The notes: generated from the sequence alone by a model not told the origin. 64,000 nt of DNA from Streptomyces sp. NBC_01471 (GCF_041438865.1 NZ_CP109450.1:2583001-2647000); one strand, 5' to 3'. Counted from the stretch's first letter, positions 26,914 through 36,283 are shown. Program-made: numbers and translations.

Positions 26914-27633
26914 TTACGCTCCGAAACCGCCGAGCAGCAGACCGGTGAGCGCGCCCGCCACCATGAAGGGGCCGAACGGCATCGCGCTCTTGCGTCCCGC
27001 GCGGCCCCGGAGGATCAGGCCGACGCCGTACAGCGCGCCGTAGACGAACCCGGCGAAGGTGCCGAGCAGCAGGACCCCCCAGCCGTACCAGCCGAGGGCC
27101 ACCCCGAGACCGGCCGCCAGTTTGACGTCGCCGAAGCCCATGCCGTTCGGGTTGATGAGGAAGAGCACGAAGTAGCCGCCGCCCAGGGCGAGTCCGCCGA
27201 GCAGCGCACCCGTCCAGGATCCCCGCGCGCCGGGCAGCAGCGCAGCCGCTCCCAGCAGGGCCGCGGTCGCCGCCGCGATGGGCAGCGTGAGGACGTCGGG
27301 CAGCCGCTGCACGGCTCGGTCCACCAGGCCCAGCAGGACGAGGGCGGGCGCGATCAGCACCCAGACGGCCGCCTCGGGGACGGGGCCCGCCGCTGCGGCG
27401 AGCGCGGCACAGCACAGGGCGGTGAGCACGGCGGTCACCGGTGTGCTGGGCCCGTACCAGCCGCCGGTCCCGCGCGCCGGGCCGAGCCAGCCCGCGATGG
27501 GCTGTCCCGACGGGGTGGTGTCGTGCCAGGGGGTCCCCGGGGCCACCGCGAGCCGGTAGGCGGGGCGCGGCAGCAGGGTCCCCGCGGCGGCGCCGAAGCA
27601 GGCGGCGAGTACGACGATCAGCGCGGCAGACAC
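26914..27633 (-). CDS. A24-family prepilin peptidase
   Basis: This polytopic membrane protein of about 239 residues belongs to the TadV/CpaA/PilD C-terminal class of aspartyl proteases that cleave prepilin-like leaders. The two catalytic Asp motifs are visible: VDRAVQRLPDVLTLP in the cytoplasmic loop and GMGFGDVKLAAGLG. The N-terminal methylase cytosine-rich domain of large PilD proteins is absent, as usual in actinobacteria. The start is uncertain: GTG 27633 begins the first membrane helix, while a longer frame runs to 27687 without a ribosome site. No pilin or Tad genes are adjacent, so the substrate is elsewhere. Confidence 0.85.
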   Translation of the reverse strand: MSAALIVVLAACFGAAAGTLLPRPAYRLAVAPGTPWHDTTPSGQPIAGWLGPARGTGGWYGPSTPVTAVLTALCCAALAAAAGPVPEAAVWVLIAPALVLLGLVDRAVQRLPDVLTLPIAAATAALLGAAALLPGARGSWTGALLGGLALGGGYFVLFLINPNGMGFGDVKLAAGLGVALGWYGWGVLLLGTFAGFVYGALYGVGLILRGRAGRKSAMPFGPFMVAGALTGLLLGGFGA

Positions 27634-27712
27634 CCGGCCGAGTTTAGACCGGCGGCAATGGGGGGGGCGGGAGAACGGGGGCGTCACCCGGCCTCAGGCC
27701 CCGGCAGGGCGA

Positions 27713-28471
27713 TCACTGCGGCTTACGGGCCTCGATCAGGAAGCGTGTCGTGTGCGCGAGGAACGGTCCCTCGGCCTCGATCCGCTCGTGAAGGGCACGG
27801 AGCTGCGGCAGATAGGCCTCGGTGGTGAAGCCGGGCACCATCCAGACCACCTTGCGCAGGAAGTAGATGACGGCACCGATGTCGAAGAACTCGGTGCGCA
27901 GGCTCTCCAGTCGCAGATCGACCACCTCAAGGCCCGCCGCCCGCGCCGCGGTGCGCGCCGCCTCCGGGTCGCGCCCCTTGCGCGCTTCGGGCTGCGGACC
28001 GAGGAAGTACTCGACGAGCTCGAAGACGCTGGCCGGGCCGACCTCCTGGGAGAAGTACGTACCACCGGGTGCCAGCACCCGGGCGATCTCCTGCCAGTGC
28101 GCCTTCACCGGGTGGCGGCTGACGACCAGGTCGAAGGCACCGTCGGCGAAGGGCAGCGGCGGCTCGTCCGGGTCGGCCACCACCACCGCGCCCAGCGGGT
28201 GCAGCAGGGCGGTGGCCTTGGCCACGTTCGGCGGCCAGGCCTCGGTGGCCACCGTCAGCCGTGGCAGCTTCGCCACCCCGGCCAGCACTTCCCCACCGCC
28301 GGTCTGGATGTCGAGGGCGGCCGATGCCCGGCCCATTCGCTCCCCCATCGCGCGGGAGTACCCCCACGACGGGCGCTCCTCCGTGGCGCGGCCTTCGAGC
28401 CAGGAGAAGTCCCAGCCGTCGACGGACACGGAGGCGGCCTCGGCCACCAGCTCTTCAAAGTTCCTGGACAT
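27713..28471 (-). CDS. Class I SAM-dependent methyltransferase
   Basis: This 252-residue protein has a Rossmann methyltransferase core. The glycine-rich SAM loop is ALDIQTGGGEVLAG, an acidic ribose contact follows at LTVATEAWPPN, and motif IV/post-I is PFADGAFDLVVSRHPV, then ARVLAPGGTYFSQEVG. The closest general type is the RrmA/UbiE-like small-molecule or rRNA methyltransferases. The C-terminal VVWMVPGFTTEAYLPQLRALH extension is shared by many uncharacterised Streptomyces members. Nothing nearby tells the substrate. The start ATG has no strong ribosome site. Confidence 0.85.
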   Translation of the reverse strand: MSRNFEELVAEAASVSVDGWDFSWLEGRATEERPSWGYSRAMGERMGRASAALDIQTGGGEVLAGVAKLPRLTVATEAWPPNVAKATALLHPLGAVVVADPDEPPLPFADGAFDLVVSRHPVKAHWQEIARVLAPGGTYFSQEVGPASVFELVEYFLGPQPEARKGRDPEAARTAARAAGLEVVDLRLESLRTEFFDIGAVIYFLRKVVWMVPGFTTEAYLPQLRALHERIEAEGPFLAHTTRFLIEARKPQ

Positions 28472-28559
28472 GGGTACCGAGTCTGACAGGCCCGCAGGCG
28501 GTCCTGCCAGCGCATTTACGCGCAGCCGGGTGTAGCTGTCACGGAGATCCCGGGATTCC

Positions 28560-29039
28560 TCAGGCCGAGATCTCGGCGACGGTGGAGCTGCTCGGGAAGT
28601 AACCGTCCAGACCGGTCACCCGCAGCATCCGCAGGTGCAGGGCGCGGGTGCAGACCAGGTCGATGGAGCCGCCCCGGTCGAGCGCCCGGCGCCTGGCGCG
28701 GCAGAGCAGCCCCAGGGCGGCGCAGTCGATGAAGGTCGCGGGGCGGAGATCGACGATCACCCGCGCGCCCTGGGGTGCGGTGGCGGCGTCGGTGCACTCA
28801 CGGATGTGGCCGGCCGCGAGGAGGTCGATCTCGCCGTACAGCTCGACCACGGTGAAACGTCCGGCGGTGTAACTGCGGACGGCCGGTCCGGGGCCGCACC
28901 GGCCCGGCGGCTCAACGTTCTCCGGAGGTTCTGCGCGCTCTGGGTGGTGCCCCGCATGTTCTGCGTGTTCTGCGTGCCCCGCATGTTCTGCGCGCTCTGC
29001 GTGCTCTGCCTGATCCGTGTGCTCGTCCTTCGCATCCAT
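28560..29039 (-). CDS. STAS-domain anti-anti-sigma factor-like protein
   Basis: This 159-residue protein has a His/Glu/Ala repeat-rich N-terminus (EHAERAEHAGHAEHAEHA) and a C-terminal STAS domain (about residues 65-155). STAS antagonists are normally controlled by phosphorylation of a serine in the DSSGL loop. Here the loop reads FIDCAALG, with Cys C106 in the phosphosite, so canonical kinase control is unlikely. ATG 29039 is chosen because the preceding 38 codons look non-coding. The repeats arise from 9-base DNA units near 28,960-29,010. Its partner could be a HATPase anti-sigma protein elsewhere. Confidence 0.85.
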   Translation of the reverse strand: MDAKDEHTDQAEHAERAEHAGHAEHAEHAGHHPERAEPPENVEPPGRCGPGPAVRSYTAGRFTVVELYGEIDLLAAGHIRECTDAATAPQGARVIVDLRPATFIDCAALGLLCRARRRALDRGGSIDLVCTRALHLRMLRVTGLDGYFPSSSTVAEISA

Positions 29040-29363
29040 GAGAGATCCCCGCTCGGTCGCTGTGACATCGGTCGGTCGGCGGCAACGGGCCGGTCGGCGA
29101 GGCCGTGGCGACGTGACACACCTTAGGAAAGGCCGCGGTGCAGAAACGTGCATGCTTGCCGTGATTCACCTGGCCGGGTGAAGCAGCCGGTGATCCGGTG
29201 AACCGCAGCCCCCGGGAGGCGAGTTGTTCCAGTGGGGTGGCCTGTGCACCCGTGCGCGGAGGCCGGGCACGGCCTAGGGTGGTCCCTACGGCATCGCGCG
29301 TCGGTCACGGGCCGGGTGAGGCGTGGAGGTGGCCCGTGAGGTGCCCGATGGAGGCATTCCACC

Positions 29364-29858
29364 GTGTCGGAATCAGAAGCAGCAGCAACAGAAGAAGCAG
29401 CAACGAAAAAAGCGACGGCAGTGCCCGGACCAGCATCACAGCCCGGGGCCGATTCGGCATCCCGGCCCTTCCCCGTCGAGCTGAACCACACCATCGTCCC
29501 GGCCCGGGACAACCGGGAGTCCGCCGAGTTCCTGGCAACCGTGCTCGGTCTGCGGGCCGGGGAGACGTGGGGCCCCTTCGTCCCGGTGGAGCTGAGCAAC
29601 GGCGTGACCCTGGACTTCGCGTCCGTACCGACCGGGGCGCCGCTCCCCCTGCAGCACTACGCCTTCCTCGTCCCCGAGGAGGCCTTCGACGGGATCTTCG
29701 CCAGAATGCGGGCCACCGGTACGGACTACTACGCCGACCCGCACAAGAAGGAGCCCGGCGCGATCAACCACCTGCACGGCGGCCGGGGCGTCTACTTCAT
29801 GGATCCGTCGGGGCATGCCATGGAAGTGATCACCCAGCCGTACGGCAACGCGGGCTGA
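29364..29858 (+). CDS. VOC-family (glyoxalase/bleomycin-resistance fold) protein
   Basis: This 164-residue protein has a VOC fold after a 30-residue Ala/Ser/Lys-rich tail. Likely metal-ligand positions are H42 in ELNHTIVPARDN, the LQHYAFLVP histidine, and E in GHAMEVITQPYG at the C-terminus. Members are dioxygenases, glyoxalases or binding proteins, so function is open. GTG 29364 has GGAGG 9 bases upstream. It faces a P450 gene in convergent orientation. The 125-bp gap between them is full of short GGCCGGACAGG repeats and may serve as the terminator. Confidence 0.85.
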   Translation: MSESEAAATEEAATKKATAVPGPASQPGADSASRPFPVELNHTIVPARDNRESAEFLATVLGLRAGETWGPFVPVELSNGVTLDFASVPTGAPLPLQHYAFLVPEEAFDGIFARMRATGTDYYADPHKKEPGAINHLHGGRGVYFMDPSGHAMEVITQPYGNAG

Positions 29859-29983
29859 GCCGGACCGCCACATCGCGGTCCGGTTCGATCCAGCCCGGTC
29901 CGGTCCACGGCGACCGGCGGGGCAAGGCCGGACAGGGCCGGACAGGGCCGGTGACCTGATTCCGCTGCGGGTGCCGGTGCCGG

Positions 29984-31222
29984 TCAGCTGCCGAACCGCA
30001 CCCGTACCTCCCTCGGCCCCCGGGTGAACACCCCCTGCTCGAAGGGCAGGACCCCGTCGGCGGGCCGCATGTCCGGCATGGCGTCGAGGAGTTGGCCGAC
30101 CCCGGTCGACACCTCGGCCCTGGCCAGCAGGGCGCCCACACAGAAGTGCCGGCCCAGCGCGAAGGCCAGATGGTCGGCCGCCGCCGAGAAGGCGGTGGCC
30201 GACGTCAGGTCGGTACGGAAGATGTCGAACGTGTCCGGGGCGGCGTACCGCTCCCCGTCGCGGTTGGCCGAGCCGATCAGACAGGTCACCGTCGCGCCGG
30301 CCGGGACCGTACCACCGCTGAGCGTGACCTCCTTGGCGGTCTGCCGCATGATCATGTGGACGGGCGGGGTGAAGCGCAGGGTCTCGGCGAAGGCCCGGTC
30401 GATCAGGGCGCGGTCGGCCCGTACGGCGGCGAGCTGCTCCGGGTGGGCCAGCAGATTGGCGAAGATGCTCGCGATGGCCTTGTCGGTGGTCTCACCGCCG
30501 GCCGCGAGGAGCAGGCTGCAGAAGGCCTTGATGTCCTCGTCGCTCATCCGCACCCCGTCGACCTCGGCCGCACAGAGCGCGGAGAGCAGGTCGTCGCCCG
30601 GGTGCTCCCTGCGGTGCCGGATGACCGGGATCATGTACGCGGCGAACTCCTGGCGGGTACGCTCGCCCGCCGCGGCGACCTCCGGGTCGCCGCTCAGGTT
30701 CCCGAGGAACGCGATCACCGAGGTGTACCAGCCGTGGAACCTGGCGTGGTCGGCCTTGTCCAGGCCCAGCATGTCGGCGATGACATGGACGGGGAAGCGG
30801 GTGGCGAATCCCGCCACGAGGTCCACGGTCCCCGACGTCGTCCCCGGAGCGGCCCCGTCGAGCAGCGTGTCGATCAGCTCGCGGGCGTTGCGCTCGATCA
30901 CCGGCAGGAACTTCCGCTCCAGGTCGCTGCCCCGGAAGGCCGGGGCGACCAGGGCCCGGCGGACCGCGTGTTCGCGCCCGCTGAGCTGAAGGATCGTCCG
31001 GCCGTGCACCGGTTCGATCTGCCAGTCGTAGTTGTCGGTGGTGAAGGCGGCCTCACGGTCCTTGAAGACCCGCTCGACGTCCTCGTAACGCGAGACGACA
31101 TAGCTCTGCATGGCCTCGTGCCAGAGCAGCGGCACGGACTCGCGCAGGGCGCGGTAGACGGGGTACGGATTCGCCGCGAACTCGGGCGAGAGGATGTCCG
31201 GGATGTCCTGGGCGGTGGCCAT
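29984..31222 (-). CDS. Cytochrome P450
   Basis: This 412-residue soluble bacterial P450 has the I-helix oxygen-activation motif AGGETT (E244, T245), the K-helix ExxR in AETLRFTPP and the haem-binding loop FALGRHFCVGALLARAE with thiolate C361. The length and lack of a membrane anchor are normal for Streptomyces P450s that hydroxylate small molecules. An AAGGAG site precedes ATG 31222. No ferredoxin or reductase gene is adjacent and no biosynthetic cluster is evident, so the substrate is unknown. The 259-bp gap to the next gene shows nothing but presumed divergent promoters. Confidence 0.94.
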   Translation of the reverse strand: MATAQDIPDILSPEFAANPYPVYRALRESVPLLWHEAMQSYVVSRYEDVERVFKDREAAFTTDNYDWQIEPVHGRTILQLSGREHAVRRALVAPAFRGSDLERKFLPVIERNARELIDTLLDGAAPGTTSGTVDLVAGFATRFPVHVIADMLGLDKADHARFHGWYTSVIAFLGNLSGDPEVAAAGERTRQEFAAYMIPVIRHRREHPGDDLLSALCAAEVDGVRMSDEDIKAFCSLLLAAGGETTDKAIASIFANLLAHPEQLAAVRADRALIDRAFAETLRFTPPVHMIMRQTAKEVTLSGGTVPAGATVTCLIGSANRDGERYAAPDTFDIFRTDLTSATAFSAAADHLAFALGRHFCVGALLARAEVSTGVGQLLDAMPDMRPADGVLPFEQGVFTRGPREVRVRFGS

Positions 31223-31481
31223 GGCGCTCCTTGCGTCTGCCGACTCCGGGGCCGTGAAAGCGGTTCACCAGCAGAGTAGTTGTGCGGCAGGTCGCCGATC
31301 AGGGCTGTGTCCGGGGAGATTCGGGGCTCTTGCGAAGTCCGCCCGGTACCTGCCCCCGGTGACCCGCGCCGTACATCCGGCGGGGCGCGGGCCGGAGATC
31401 ACGCCGTTCGCTCGCTTGGCATGATGGTCCCGGGTCGGGCGGCCGTCGGCCGACCGGAGTACCGAGCACGAGGGAGCCCCT

Positions 31482-34400
31482 GTGGCGCGCCATCTGATCG
31501 TCGTGGACCCGGCAGGCGCGGGCGACCACCGCACCATCGGTGAGGCGCTGAACGCGGCGCGCGGCGGCTCGGTGATCAGCGTCAGGGCCGGGCGCTACGA
31601 AGAGAACCTGGTCGTCACCAAGCTGGTCACCGTCGTGGCCCACGAGCCGGGCGGCGCCGTCGAGATCGCACCGCGCAGCGGCAGCGCCGTACAGGTGCTC
31701 GCGGAGGCCGTGAAGCTCTCCGGCCTGCGGCTGGTCGCGGGCGGGGGCGGCGACGAGGACGAGCCGGTGGTCGATGTGCCGCGAGGTCAGGCGGCCCTGG
31801 AGGAGTGCGAGGTGTTCGGCAACTCCTGGACCGCGCTGCTCTCCAGGGACGAGGGCTCGCTCGCCATCCGTGACACCACCGTGAGCAATCCGGCGGGCGC
31901 GGGGATCGTCGACCTGTCTCCGCGTACGAGCGTCGTCGAGCACTGTGTGCTGGAACGGCTCGGCAGTTCGGGGATCGTGCTGGGCGAGGACGCGGCCACC
32001 GAGGTGCGCGGCTGCACGGTCCGGGACGCCGGGGGCAACGGGGTCCTGGCCAACGGCCGGGCGCGCGGCACCTTCACCGATGTCACCGTGGAGCGGACCG
32101 TGAAACCCGGTGTCGCCGTGGAGGAGAACGCCACGACGCGGTTCACCCGGGTACGGGCCGACGACTGCGTGACCGGCTTCCACATATCGACGGCCGCGCA
32201 GACCGTACTGACCGACTGCGCGGCCACCGGGGCCACCACGCACGGCGTCACCCTGTCGGGCGCCACCGACCCCGAGATCACCGGGCTGCGGGTCGACCGG
32301 CCCGGCGGTCACGGCATCGCGGTCACCGGGCGCTCACGCGGCACGATCACCGACGCCCGGATCAGCGGCGCCCGTTCGGCCGGCGTGCTCGTCCAGGACG
32401 GCTCGTCCACCGTGCTGATCCGCACCGGGGTGGCCGGAGGCGCGGCGGACGGCGTCCTGCTCACCGGTGCCTGCACCGCCCGGCTGGACCGGGTCGCGGT
32501 GACGGGCGCGGCCGGGCACGGGATCGTCGTAGCGGGCGGCGCGGACCCGGTGCTGCGCCGGGTCGAGGTGTCGGACACCGGCGGGCACGGCATCGACGTA
32601 CGGGACGGGGCCCGCGGCAGGGCCGAGGCGTGCACGGTGACGTCGGCGGGCGGCTGCGGCATCCGCGCCGGGGAGGCCCGGCCCTCGTTCCAGGGCACGG
32701 TCGTACGGTCCGCGGCACGGGCCGGTCTGTCGGTCCTGGCAGGCGGCGCCGTCTCGCTGGTCGACTGCGAGATCGAGGGGCCCGGCACGGACGGGCTCGA
32801 AGCGGACGGCGCCGGGGCGGAGCTGACGGCGGTCCGGGTGCGGGTGCGCGGTGCGGGGCGGCACGGGGTGAACGTCGGGGCGGAGGCGACCGCCGAGCTG
32901 ACGGAGTGCGTCTTCGCCGCGGGCGGCGGGGACGGACTGCGGACGGTGAGCGGGCTGCGGGTGCGCGCCGCCGGGTGCACGGTCACCGGGAACAAGGGCG
33001 CGGGCGTACGCCGCGGGTCCACCGCGGGCGAGCTGGTACTGGACCGGCTGACCAGCGAGGAGAACGGCGAGCCCGACATCACGGGCGGAGCCGACGGGCC
33101 GGAGGGCGCCCCCGGCGACCCGCGGGGCCCGCTGGCCCGGCTGGACGAACTGGTGGGCCTGCGCGCCGTGAAGGAGCAGGTGGCCACCCTGGTCAATCTC
33201 AACCGGCTGGCCGAACGGCGCCGTGAGGCGGGGCTGCCCGTCCCGGCCACCGCACGCCATCTGGTGTTCGCGGGCCCGCCCGGCACCGGCAAGACATCGG
33301 TGGCCCGGCTGTACGGGAGCATCCTCGCGGCGCTGGGGGTCCTGCGGTCCGGCCATCTGGTCGAGGTGGCCCGCGCCGACCTGGTGGCGAAGGTCGTCGG
33401 CGGCACCGCGATCAAGACCACCGAGGTCTTCGAACAGGCTCTGGGCGGTGTGCTGTTCATCGACGAGGCGTACGCGCTGACCCAGGGCGGCTCCTCGGGC
33501 GGCGGGGCGGACTTCGGGCGGGAGGCGGTCGACACGCTGGTGAAACTGATGGAGGACCACCGGGACGACGTGGTGGTCATCGCGGCCGGCTACTCCTCCG
33601 AGATGCACACCTTCCTGGCCTCCAACCCGGGGCTGGCGTCGCGCTTCAACCGCACGGTCGAGTTCGAGAACTACACGGTCCCCGAGCTGATCACCATCGT
33701 CCGGCTGCTGTGCGAGCAGAACCGCTACTCGCTGGGCGAGGAGACCGAGCGGGCGCTGGCCGTGCGCTTCGAGCGGATGCACAAGGACGCCTCGTTCGGC
33801 AACGCGCGCGCGGCCCGCAAGGTCTTCGAGGAGCTGATCGACCGGCAGGCGCTGCGGCTCGCCGCCATGCCGGAGGTCTCCGAGGAGGACCTCACGACGC
33901 TGCACCCGTCGGACGTGGGCGACCAGGCAGCGGCGGCGATCGGCGCCGGTGAGAGCGGACCGGGCGACACGGCCAGGCTCGACGCGATCATGGCGGAACT
34001 GTCGTCGCTGGTGGGCCTCGACGACGCCAAGTCGCAGGTGCAGGACCTGGTCAATCTGCTGGCGACGGCCCGCAGGCGGCGGGCGGCCGGACTGCCCGCC
34101 CCCTCGGTCGGCCACCACCTGGTCTTCACCGGCCCGCCCGGCACCGGCAAGACATCGGTGGCGCGGCTGTACGGGGAACTCCTCGGCGCCCTCGGGGTGC
34201 TGCCGCGCGGCCAGCTGGTCGAGGTGGCACGGGCGGACCTGGTGGGCCGCTACGTGGGGCACACCGCCCAGCTCACCCAGGAGGTCTTCGCGCGGGCGCG
34301 CGGCGGTGTGCTCTTCGTCGACGAGGCGTACGCACTGACCCCGGCGGGCGGCTCGGGCTCGGACTTCGGCCAGGAGGCGGTCGACACCCTGGTGAAGCTG

Positions 34401-34778
34401 ATGGAGGACCACCGGGACGACACCGCGGTGGTGGTCGCGGGGTACGAGCGCGAAATGGACCGCTTCCTCGGCTCCAACCCCGGCCTGGGCTCCCGTTTCT
34501 CACGCCGGGTGACCTTCGGCGCGTACTCGGCGGAACATCTGGTGGAGATCGTGCGGCGCCAGTGCGAACGCGACGGGTACGACTGCGCGCCGGAGACGGT
34601 GGTGCGGCTGAGGCAGCTCTTCGAAGAGGTGCCGCGCGACGAGAACTTCGGGAACGCGCGGTTCGCGCGCAAGGTGCTGGAGTCGATGATGACGCGGCAG
34701 GCGGGACGGCTGAGCCGGGATCCCGGCGCGGGAGCCGCCGCGCTGCGGATGCTGCTGCCGGAGGACTTGGTGGTGTGA
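31482..34778 (+). CDS. Parallel beta-helix plus tandem AAA+ (CbxX/CfqX, EccA-like) protein
   Basis: This 1,098-residue fusion has two halves. Residues about 1-540 are a right-handed parallel beta-helix of the NosD/pectate-lyase type, with many repeats such as GHGIAVTGRSRGTI and GHGIDVRDGARG. Residues about 555-800 and 840-1095 are two AAA+ domains of the CbxX/CfqX class used by the T7SS cytosolic ATPase EccA. The Walker A motifs are GPPGTGKTS with K604 and K890, and the Walker B motifs are VLFIDEAYALT and VLFVDEAYALT. The two AAA modules share long identical DNA, indicating internal duplication. GTG 31482 has a GAGGGAG site. The setting next to the mycosin homologue and eccC suggests a role in substrate handling for secretion. 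Confidence 0.9.
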   Translation: MARHLIVVDPAGAGDHRTIGEALNAARGGSVISVRAGRYEENLVVTKLVTVVAHEPGGAVEIAPRSGSAVQVLAEAVKLSGLRLVAGGGGDEDEPVVDVPRGQAALEECEVFGNSWTALLSRDEGSLAIRDTTVSNPAGAGIVDLSPRTSVVEHCVLERLGSSGIVLGEDAATEVRGCTVRDAGGNGVLANGRARGTFTDVTVERTVKPGVAVEENATTRFTRVRADDCVTGFHISTAAQTVLTDCAATGATTHGVTLSGATDPEITGLRVDRPGGHGIAVTGRSRGTITDARISGARSAGVLVQDGSSTVLIRTGVAGGAADGVLLTGACTARLDRVAVTGAAGHGIVVAGGADPVLRRVEVSDTGGHGIDVRDGARGRAEACTVTSAGGCGIRAGEARPSFQGTVVRSAARAGLSVLAGGAVSLVDCEIEGPGTDGLEADGAGAELTAVRVRVRGAGRHGVNVGAEATAELTECVFAAGGGDGLRTVSGLRVRAAGCTVTGNKGAGVRRGSTAGELVLDRLTSEENGEPDITGGADGPEGAPGDPRGPLARLDELVGLRAVKEQVATLVNLNRLAERRREAGLPVPATARHLVFAGPPGTGKTSVARLYGSILAALGVLRSGHLVEVARADLVAKVVGGTAIKTTEVFEQALGGVLFIDEAYALTQGGSSGGGADFGREAVDTLVKLMEDHRDDVVVIAAGYSSEMHTFLASNPGLASRFNRTVEFENYTVPELITIVRLLCEQNRYSLGEETERALAVRFERMHKDASFGNARAARKVFEELIDRQALRLAAMPEVSEEDLTTLHPSDVGDQAAAAIGAGESGPGDTARLDAIMAELSSLVGLDDAKSQVQDLVNLLATARRRRAAGLPAPSVGHHLVFTGPPGTGKTSVARLYGELLGALGVLPRGQLVEVARADLVGRYVGHTAQLTQEVFARARGGVLFVDEAYALTPAGGSGSDFGQEAVDTLVKLMEDHRDDTAVVVAGYEREMDRFLGSNPGLGSRFSRRVTFGAYSAEHLVEIVRRQCERDGYDCAPETVVRLRQLFEEVPRDENFGNARFARKVLESMMTRQAGRLSRDPGAGAAALRMLLPEDLVV

Positions 34779-34870
34779 GACCGTGCGCCGCCCGGGGCAC
34801 CCGCGGGCGGACCGGAGAACGCGGGGCCGGGGGACGCAGGACCGGCCCGCCCCGTCGGCTGGATAGGATC

Positions 34871-36088
34871 ATGCACATGCCGCCCCGTCCCGTACAACTC
34901 CCGGCCGCAGCCGCCCTCGTCGCGCTCCTCGCGGGCGCGGCCACCGTCGCGGGAGCGGCAGCTCCCGCCGCCGCCGACGACTCCCCGACGCTGCCCGCCG
35001 TGTCCTCCGCCCCGCCCTCGGCGGGCGGCTGTGTCCGGCCGTCGAAGAAGCACTCCGACCTGACTCCGTGGCCGCAGCGGTACATCGCGCCCTCCCGGGC
35101 CTGGCCGTCCGCGCGCGGCGCGGGGGTGACCGTCGCCGTGGTCGACACCGGGGTCGACACCGGCGGGGCGCCCGCGCTGGCCGGGCGGGTGAAGGCCGGG
35201 CCCGATGTCGTGTCGGGCGGGACCGCGGGGAAGGACTGCATCGGGCACGGCACGTTCGTCGCGGGGATCGTCGCGGCCGGGCAGAAGTCCGGCGTCGGGT
35301 TCGCAGGGGTCGCTCCCGACGCGCGGATCCTGGCGGTCCGGGTGACCGGCGCGGACGGGTCGGCGACCGCCGACAAGGTGGCTGCCGGTATCCGGGCGGC
35401 GGTAACGGGCGGGGCACGAGTGGTGGATGTGCCGCTCGCGCTGAACCGCGGCAGCGCCTCGCTCACCTCGGCCGTACGGGACGCGGCGCGGCACAACGTG
35501 CTGGTCGTGGCCCCGGCGTACGGGAGCAGCAACCTGTCCCAGGACGCGGCCCCGGCCGCCTATCCGGCAGCGCTGCCCGGCGTGCTGGCCGTCGCCGGTC
35601 TCGCCCCCGGGGGCGGCCCCGACCAGAAGGCCGCGCCCGCGACGGCTCCCGACATCGCGGCTCCCGGCACCAGCCTCATGAGCATCGGCCCCGGCGGAAG
35701 CGGGAACTTCAGCGGCAGCGGCGCCGACCTGGCTACCGGTTTCGTGGCGGGTACGGCCGCTCTGGTGGACAGTTACCGTCCCGGTCTGACCGCCCAGCAG
35801 CTCACGGACCGGCTGATCTCGACGGCGTACCCGGCGGCGGGCGACCAGTCGCTGACGGGCGCCGGAACGGTCGATCCGGCGGGCGCGGTGACGGCCGTAC
35901 TGCCCACGTCCGCGCCCCGCCCCACGCGCCCCGAGCCCGCCCCGCAACTCGCGGCCAGTACCGGGCACAGCGCCCACGCGGGTGCGGTCGCGGTGGCCGG
36001 TGGCGCGGCGGGGCTCGTCGCGCTGACGGCATTCCTCGCGGTGGTACTCCCGCGCGCCCGGCGCCGGGGCTGGCGCCCCGGGGTCTGA
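34871..36088 (+). CDS. Mycosin-like subtilase with substituted catalytic serine (pseudoprotease)
   Basis: This 405-residue protein has the layout of MycP, the T7SS-associated subtilase: signal peptide, Pro-rich pro-segment, S8 domain, Pro linker, C-terminal membrane helix and a basic tail. The catalytic Asp (D92, VAVVDTGVDT) and His (H126, GHGTFVAGI) are present. The serine motif GTSxAxPxVxG reads GADLATGFVAG, placing Asp D286 where Ser belongs. The usual AAGN oxyanion motif reads VVAPAYG. It is therefore probably proteolytically dead, acting structurally; in mycobacteria MycP stabilises the ESX membrane complex independently of protease activity. A TAGGAT box at 34864 may make translation leaderless from ATG 34877. 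Confidence 0.85.
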   Translation: MHMPPRPVQLPAAAALVALLAGAATVAGAAAPAAADDSPTLPAVSSAPPSAGGCVRPSKKHSDLTPWPQRYIAPSRAWPSARGAGVTVAVVDTGVDTGGAPALAGRVKAGPDVVSGGTAGKDCIGHGTFVAGIVAAGQKSGVGFAGVAPDARILAVRVTGADGSATADKVAAGIRAAVTGGARVVDVPLALNRGSASLTSAVRDAARHNVLVVAPAYGSSNLSQDAAPAAYPAALPGVLAVAGLAPGGGPDQKAAPATAPDIAAPGTSLMSIGPGGSGNFSGSGADLATGFVAGTAALVDSYRPGLTAQQLTDRLISTAYPAAGDQSLTGAGTVDPAGAVTAVLPTSAPRPTRPEPAPQLAASTGHSAHAGAVAVAGGAAGLVALTAFLAVVLPRARRRGWRPGV

Positions 36089-36283
36089 CGCCGGGACTGC
36101 CCGACTCCGGTGTCCCTCGGGCCAGGCGATGGCCGGTTGACGCCCCGGGGAGTGCCTCAGGGCCCGGCAGCAGCATGGAGTTGCGGAGAACCACGCATTC
36201 CGGTCCTGCGTCTGTCCTTGGTGCGGGGACGAAACGGTCCCGGGCCGATCCGCGCGGCGCAGCTGAGAGGGAGATGAGAGTTC

